64,000 bases of DNA from Scortum barcoo (Eukaryota > Chordata > Actinopteri > Centrarchiformes > Terapontidae), in contig CM041531.1 of assembly GCA_023238725.1 (NCBI GenBank), positions 26,186,643 to 26,250,642 on the forward strand, given 5' to 3'. The stretch's first letter is position 1. Each line of letters begins with the position of its first letter. The notes under the pieces were generated by a model. The model was not told the DNA's origin. It made no database searches and saw nothing but the letters and a program-made list of their open reading frames with translations. Position numbers and translations under genes: made by a program. Below are positions 61,222-64,000 of the stretch, one piece after another.

Positions 61222-64000
61222 ATCAGGGATGCAAAACAACCAGGAGACTCAGAGAAGGGAGACAAGCTGAAGGTTTCTTTGCTTCTCTCTTGCAACTCAC
61301 TCTTTTAATGTCCTCACTCCTGCTGTGTGCGTATGTGTGTGTGTGTGTGTTTTCAGGCTGCTGTTTCGCTGACTGCTGTGATACTACTGAGTCAGTGACA
61401 AACCAGCTAGAGAAGCACCAAAGGGATGTACCAAATGTTTTCCTTTAGCAGGGGTGGACAAGGGCGCGCTGGGCTGTTCCATTAGCAGGAGAGCCGGCAG
61501 GAGGATTGGGTGAGTGTGCAGCTGGTTTCCCCTCAGCAACAGGAGCTTGGCTGGAGCTCAGGGCTTACAAATTCCAGCCAGGCGAAGAGGAAGCTGCCGG
61601 AGTATGTGAGTGTATGCCTGTGTGAGTGTGCGTCTTAATACACGTCAAAGAGCAGGAGCCTAAAGAAGCAGCTGTGCCCTTGCTTCAGACTAATAGGCCC
61701 TACACTCAGATAAACAAACAAAATGCTACGCGCACACACTCACACTCACTCAAAAAGGGACCGAGGATGAAAGAAAAGAGACTTGACATGTTTTAAGAGG
61801 ATCATTTATGTATTCATTAATGGTTATCTAAAGGAGAGGCATTCTGGGAATAACAGACACACTGAGCGCACGCACACACGTCCAAGAAAGAAGCACACAC
61901 ACTGTCCGGTGTGATTATGTAAGACAGGAGATTAACGAGGAGTACAACATTTGCTGTCTCACCACAGTATATTTGATGAAGTAATAAGCCATTATAAATT
62001 AAAAATGCTCAGACAAACAGTGACTTAATCTCGACAGTGAACCTGAAGCATATAAAATATGGTGAGCTACATGGGAACAGACTGAGAAAGTGGTACCATT
62101 ATTATTACATATCACAACATTTTTTCCATCTCTGAGATCTTTGTTGTAATTAACGCCGTATCTGAGAGCACGCCCGACAGAATCACTTTTTCTCAGATTG
62201 CACACTGCGCATGCTGTCTAATCGTTGTTCCAGTTTTGTTGTGCCGTAGTTGGAGAGAGAATACACCTGAGGGTGTTTAATCTTTCAGGCTCCCGAGGAC
62301 AGGCTTTCATGTGGGTTTAATTAGCTTCTTTAACAACCAACACAGAGTAAGATTGGCTGAAAGCCAAACTTTAATCTTAGTCAACTCTAAAATGATTATT
62401 ACCTCTTTTCACACTACACTTAACCCAGGCACAATTGCATTATTAAACTGTTAACCCTTGGATAACTGTGCTCTCGGTTGTGTGACAAGGAGCTAAATTA
62501 GCCCTGGGCCATCGCTCTATAAAAAATAACATATATACGATAGCACTGAGTTAGAAATATACGATGTGAATGGTAGTGCTTCTGTTTAATTATAAAATAT
62601 AAAGAACTTAATTTAAATGCAGATGGCTACATTTAGATTTAGCTGTTTTTTTTATGTTTATATATGTAAACTAAGCAACCATAGCTGTCATCAGTGGCAT
62701 GTCAAAATACATGAACCCGGATTAACATAAAGCCATATTAGCATCATGAAAACATGGCAAGTTTGCATAAAAAGATAATAATGTATAGTATGGGTATTCC
62801 CTTCAACCACACAGGTTGTAAATAAGCACTCCCACCACCTTGTGTGGGTGCAGCCTTCTCAGCTCAGATGTGTTTGGTGAGACTGATGTAATATGTACTG
62901 CAAGGAACCAGAACATGAGGATGAAATGGCAACAGGATTTTCTTATGAGCTGTCCATGAATGAGGATGATGAGCAATTGCGGTTATACGTATTATTTATG
63001 TAAAAACAATGCAAACTGTGGACATCATCTTCTTTCATAATCACAGCCAGAACATAGGAGACTCCCCTTCAGCCTACCAAAATGCATCAAAATATTACAA
63101 AAAGTCAAGTTGGAGCTGAAAAAAGACGGAACTGCAAAACATCTATACACAAAGTTATTACAAAAAGTATTACTAAATGATGATGGTGCCAGTTTAGTGT
63201 CACAGAATGATTTTTTCCTGAGGGAATGAGGCCCTGTTCATTCTTATTCAAGTTGATCACATACTAATCACACCCCCCCCCAAAAAAATCAGTTTTTGGT
63301 GCATGGTTTCATCTCAGTGTAAGTGCACAATAAAAAAAAAAGTAACTGGAAGAGACTATTTGTTTTAGTGTATAGGTGAGAAAATTAATGGGATGATTTC
63401 ACCATACCACAGCCGGTTTTTGGCTGTGTGCATATCTCATAATCACAAACATGTACACAAAGTTCTCTGTTTATGTGCACAGAAAACACACAAAACATAA
63501 ACACAGTCACTATTTATAACTTTCTAGGCTGTGGAGAGCGACTTTCTCGACTAGGTGCATTTGGGTTCACTGTCAGCTATCAGAGGAATTAAAAAGAGAA
63601 CCAGCGAAGAGACGAGGGGGGCTGGGAGAGGGGCAGCAGGGAAAGAAAGAGGTAGTGGAGCAGAACCCGGCTTGATGCAGCCCAGCTGACTGAGTCACCT
63701 AAACAGAAAGGGCTGAGGGGGAGAGCGGAAGCAAAGGGAGAGAAAATTAGCCTGCAGGCTGAGGAAACGACTGCAATGAGTTTAAAAGTACAGGCAAGAG
63801 AACAAATATGGACGCAATTCAACAGAGAAATAATAAGAAAAAATGAAGCAAAAAGAAAAAACAAACTCGAGCTGATATACACAAACAGAATGAGGAATAG
63901 ATTTATATTAGGATAAACTAGTACGTTTGGAAGTACGTGTAAATATATTAAAAAAAAACATTAAGGTTGAAGATACTTTTGAAAGTGAAGAAGTTACTGG
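61222..64000. other. Upstream of the in-window first exon
   Basis: No RRM exon or other gene was recognised. A (GT)n tract lies at about 61335-61350, with purine-rich stretches and TAAT-rich non-repetitive sequence at 62270-62500. This could be the promoter of the short hnRNP-like form or intron of a longer one. Confidence 0.45.

Noticed and set aside
56065..64000. RRM exons of the hnRNP-like gene
   Set aside because: Looked for RNP1/RNP2-like codons on the minus strand and saw none; presumed outside the window or absent.
1..64000. Prokaryotic-style systems, CRISPR arrays, tRNA or rRNA genes
   Set aside because: The window is intron-bearing vertebrate DNA; no spaced direct repeats or tRNA boxes A/B with a cloverleaf were seen.

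Overview
This is a vertebrate nuclear window, almost certainly from a teleost fish. The genes are split by GT-AG introns, and (CA/TG)n microsatellites are frequent. Remnants of fish-type transposons are present: L2/CR1-like LINE fragments, a hAT-like element and foldback MITEs. The encoded proteins match fish and mammalian orthologues. Every gene I can support lies on the minus strand, so each is read from high to low coordinates.

Region by region: (1) 1-6608 holds the first eight coding exons of tcf25, whose 3' half runs off the left edge. Its intron 6 carries a hAT-like element enclosing a decayed striatin-like fragment. (2) 9270-11354 is complete cyba (p22phox, 6 exons, 186 aa), with a CRE/Sp1-type promoter. 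(3) 12166-16046 is complete mvd (mevalonate diphosphate decarboxylase, 10 exons, 399 aa), with four CCAAT boxes upstream. (4) 17980-20301 is complete pdcd5 (6 exons, 126 aa). (5) 21317-22869 is complete 5-hydroxyisourate hydrolase (urah, 4 exons, 139 aa). (6) 25579-61221 is a very long, sparse gene of the HNRNPC/RALY family. Seven small exons are spread over 35 kb, and from the in-window start they encode a 209-aa product with the coiled coil but no RRM. The RRM exons, if there are any, must lie past the right edge.

The left 23 kb is compact housekeeping DNA (transcription/ribosome quality control, NADPH oxidase, sterol synthesis, apoptosis-associated factor, urate catabolism). These genes are independent of each other functionally; I see no operon-like logic. 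The right 40 kb is intron-dominated. It contains microsatellites, LINE pieces, two foldback elements, two copies of a repeat carrying perfect estrogen-response-element palindromes, several AT-rich blocks that look like conserved noncoding elements, and one orphan exon-like block at 43150-43254. Exon boundaries were read by eye from splice sites, reading-frame phase and recalled family sequences; no alignment or expression data were available. I see no tRNA, rRNA or CRISPR array.
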